Positions 62,708 through 64,000 of a stretch of 64,000 bases of DNA are shown in pieces. The first letter of the stretch is position 1. Every line of letters starts with the position of its first letter. The stretch is from JACKII01 sp041687435 (GTDB lineage: Bacteria; Pseudomonadota; Alphaproteobacteria; Bin95). The notes below the pieces were generated by a model. It had not been told where the DNA came from. It saw only the letters and a list, made by a program, of their open reading frames with translations, and ran no database searches. The DNA lies in NCBI GenBank assembly GCA_041687435.1, contig JAWLBX010000017.1:1-64000 (forward strand), read 5' to 3'. The position numbers and the translations under genes are program-made.

Positions 62708-64000
62708 ATGGCTGAAGCCCACGCCCACCACGATGACCACGGTCATCACGACCACACCCCCAGTTTCTTTGTGCGCTGGTTTTTTTCGACCAACCACAAG
62801 GATATCGGCTCGCTCTACCTGATCTTCAGTGTGATCGCCGCTCTCATCGGCGGTGCCTTTAGCGTTCTGATGCGTATGGAACTTCAGGATCCAGGTGTTC
62901 AGTACCTGACCGACGCGGCCGGTGGCCCGGATGGTCACTTCTGGAACGTCCTGATTACGGCCCACGGCCTGATCATGGTGTTTTTCGTTGTCATGCCCGC
63001 CTTGATCGGCGGCTTCGGCAACTGGTTCCTGCCGATTATGATCGGTGCGCCGGATATGGCGTTCCCGCGCATGAACAATATCAGCTTCTGGCTGCTCGTT
63101 CCGGCCTTCCTGCTGCTGCTGGGCTCCGCCCTTGTTGGCGGCGGTGCCGGCACCGGCTGGACGATTTATGCTCCGCTGTCGAACAACATCTTTCACCCGG
63201 GCATGGCCGTGGACATGGCGATCTTCGCCCTCCATCTGGCTGGCGCCTCGTCAATTCTGGGTGCGATCAACTTCATCACCACGGTGTTCAACATGCGTGC
63301 GCCGGGCATGACCCTGCACCGCATGCCGCTGTTCGTATGGGCGATGCTGGTTACCGCGTTCCTGCTGTTGCTGGCGGTTCCGGTGCTGGGCGGCGCGATC
63401 ACCATGCTGCTGACCGACCGTAATTTCGGCACCAGCTTCTTTGATCCGGCCGGCGGCGGCGATCCGCTGTTGTTCCAGCATCTCTTCTGGTTCTTTGGCC
63501 ATCCCGAAGTGTACATCATGATTTTGCCGGCCTTCGGCATCATTAGCCAAGTGGTTGCCACGTTCTCGCGCAAGCCGGTGTTCGGCTATCTCGGCATGGC
63601 CTACGCCATGGTCGCGATCGGCTTCGTTGGCTTCATCGTTTGGGCGCACCACATGTACACCGCCGGCATCGGCGTCGATACCCGCGCCTACTTCACCGCA
63701 GCCACGATGGTCATTGCGGTGCCGACCGGCGTGAAGATCTTCTCCTGGATCGCCACCATGTGGGGCGGCTCGATCACCTTCGAGACGCCGATGATGTGGG
63801 CGCTGGGCTTTATCTTCCTGTTTGTGGTCGGCGGCGTCACCGGCGTGGTTCTCGCCAATGCCAGCCTTGATATTCCCATGCACGATACCTATTACGTCGT
63901 CGCGCACTTCCACTATGTGCTGTCGCTGGGCGCGGTGTTCGGCATCATCTGTGGCATCTACTACTGGTTCGGCAAGATGACCGGCCGCCTGATTCCGGAG
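62708..64000 (+). CDS. ctaD: Cytochrome c oxidase subunit I, 3' end beyond window
   Basis: 431 codons, open to the window edge. After a His-rich start (HAHHDDHGHHDH) comes the heme-copper oxidase core: heme a ligand His86, active-site His265 with cross-linked Tyr269 (HPEVY), CuB ligands His314 and His315, channel lysine Lys343, and heme ligands His400 and His402. Pumps protons while reducing oxygen to water. The remaining 100 or so residues and coxC should lie to the right. Confidence 0.97.
   Translation, partial: MAEAHAHHDDHGHHDHTPSFFVRWFFSTNHKDIGSLYLIFSVIAALIGGAFSVLMRMELQDPGVQYLTDAAGGPDGHFWNVLITAHGLIMVFFVVMPALIGGFGNWFLPIMIGAPDMAFPRMNNISFWLLVPAFLLLLGSALVGGGAGTGWTIYAPLSNNIFHPGMAVDMAIFALHLAGASSILGAINFITTVFNMRAPGMTLHRMPLFVWAMLVTAFLLLLAVPVLGGAITMLLTDRNFGTSFFDPAGGGDPLLFQHLFWFFGHPEVYIMILPAFGIISQVVATFSRKPVFGYLGMAYAMVAIGFVGFIVWAHHMYTAGIGVDTRAYFTAATMVIAVPTGVKIFSWIATMWGGSITFETPMMWALGFIFLFVVGGVTGVVLANASLDIPMHDTYYVVAHFHYVLSLGAVFGIICGIYYWFGKMTGRLIPE

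Overview
The window is a GC-rich, densely coded stretch of chromosome from an alphaproteobacterium, most likely of the Rhodospirillales or a related order. The evidence is the gene content: a methylsuccinyl-CoA dehydrogenase of the ethylmalonyl-CoA pathway, paired DUF1127 proteins, a PAS_5-type protein, an Rrf2-led suf operon, the HIG1/PduO/etfBA/hbd block, and tldD divergent from coxB-ctaD. I cannot name the species. No prophage, CRISPR array, plasmid gene or rRNA operon was seen. The only clear mobile-element trace is the tail of an IS630-type transposase at the left edge.

Layout, left to right. 1-3.8 kb: IS630 remnant, tRNA-Ala(CGC), DHA2-type drug exporter, membrane-anchored hydrolase, tandem universal stress protein. 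4-12.8 kb: catabolic genes (2-hydroxyacid dehydrogenase, tRNA-Val(GAC), creatininase plus alpha/beta hydrolase, PAS protein, an orphan hydantoinase B subunit, SDR, class II aldolase) ending with mcd. 13.3-20.4 kb: gltB-gltD and a GhrA-like glyoxylate/hydroxypyruvate reductase. 20.5-24.2 kb: two small DUF1127 paralogs, an SDR, cspA with a long leader and strong terminator, an orphan 73-residue protein behind an FNR/CRP-like promoter, and a sugar-nucleotide epimerase. 24.2-29.3 kb: trans-sulfuration-type PLP enzyme, serine-glyoxylate-type aminotransferase, REP-like hairpin, GMC oxidoreductase, methyltransferase. 29.3-32.9 kb: HIG1 protein, cobalamin adenosyltransferase, etfB, etfA, hbd. 32.9-39.5 kb: GMC oxidoreductase, LLM monooxygenase, a TRAP transporter and its terminator. 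39.6-45.9 kb: tRNA-Gln and the rrf2-sufBCDS-sufT-sufA operon. 46-47.6 kb: arsR and an ArsP/YraQ-type permease. 47.7-53 kb: thiolase, septation protein IspZ, EamA transporter, enoyl-CoA hydratase, ExoD, holin-like and DUF883 membrane proteins. 53.2-59.8 kb: glutathione-dependent formaldehyde dehydrogenase, HupE-like protein, acetamidase/formamidase, metallophosphoesterase, small secreted protein, N-acyl-D-amino-acid deacylase, an unrecognised membrane-anchored protein. 59.8-64 kb: an AT-rich patch, tldD, and coxB-ctaD running off the right edge.

Functional reading. Mcd passes electrons to ETF (etfBA). The ethylmalonyl-CoA pathway needs adenosylcobalamin, which the PduO-type enzyme can make, and it releases glyoxylate, which the serine-glyoxylate-type aminotransferase and GhrA-like reductase could handle. 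Together with glutathione-dependent formaldehyde oxidation and a formamidase-like enzyme, the window suggests a heterotroph with acetyl-CoA/C1/C2 assimilation capacity and aerobic cytochrome oxidase respiration. This joint picture is inference. The individual family calls rest on motifs read from the sequence.

I found no complete new multi-gene system. The best leads for something undescribed are the FNR/CRP-like promoter with its orphan small protein near 22.5 kb, the TTG-started DUF1127 paralog near 20.9 kb, the ArsR with a CC-x3-C sensor next to an ArsP-like permease, the ExoD/holin/DUF883 membrane cluster, and the AT-rich intergenic island near 60 kb.
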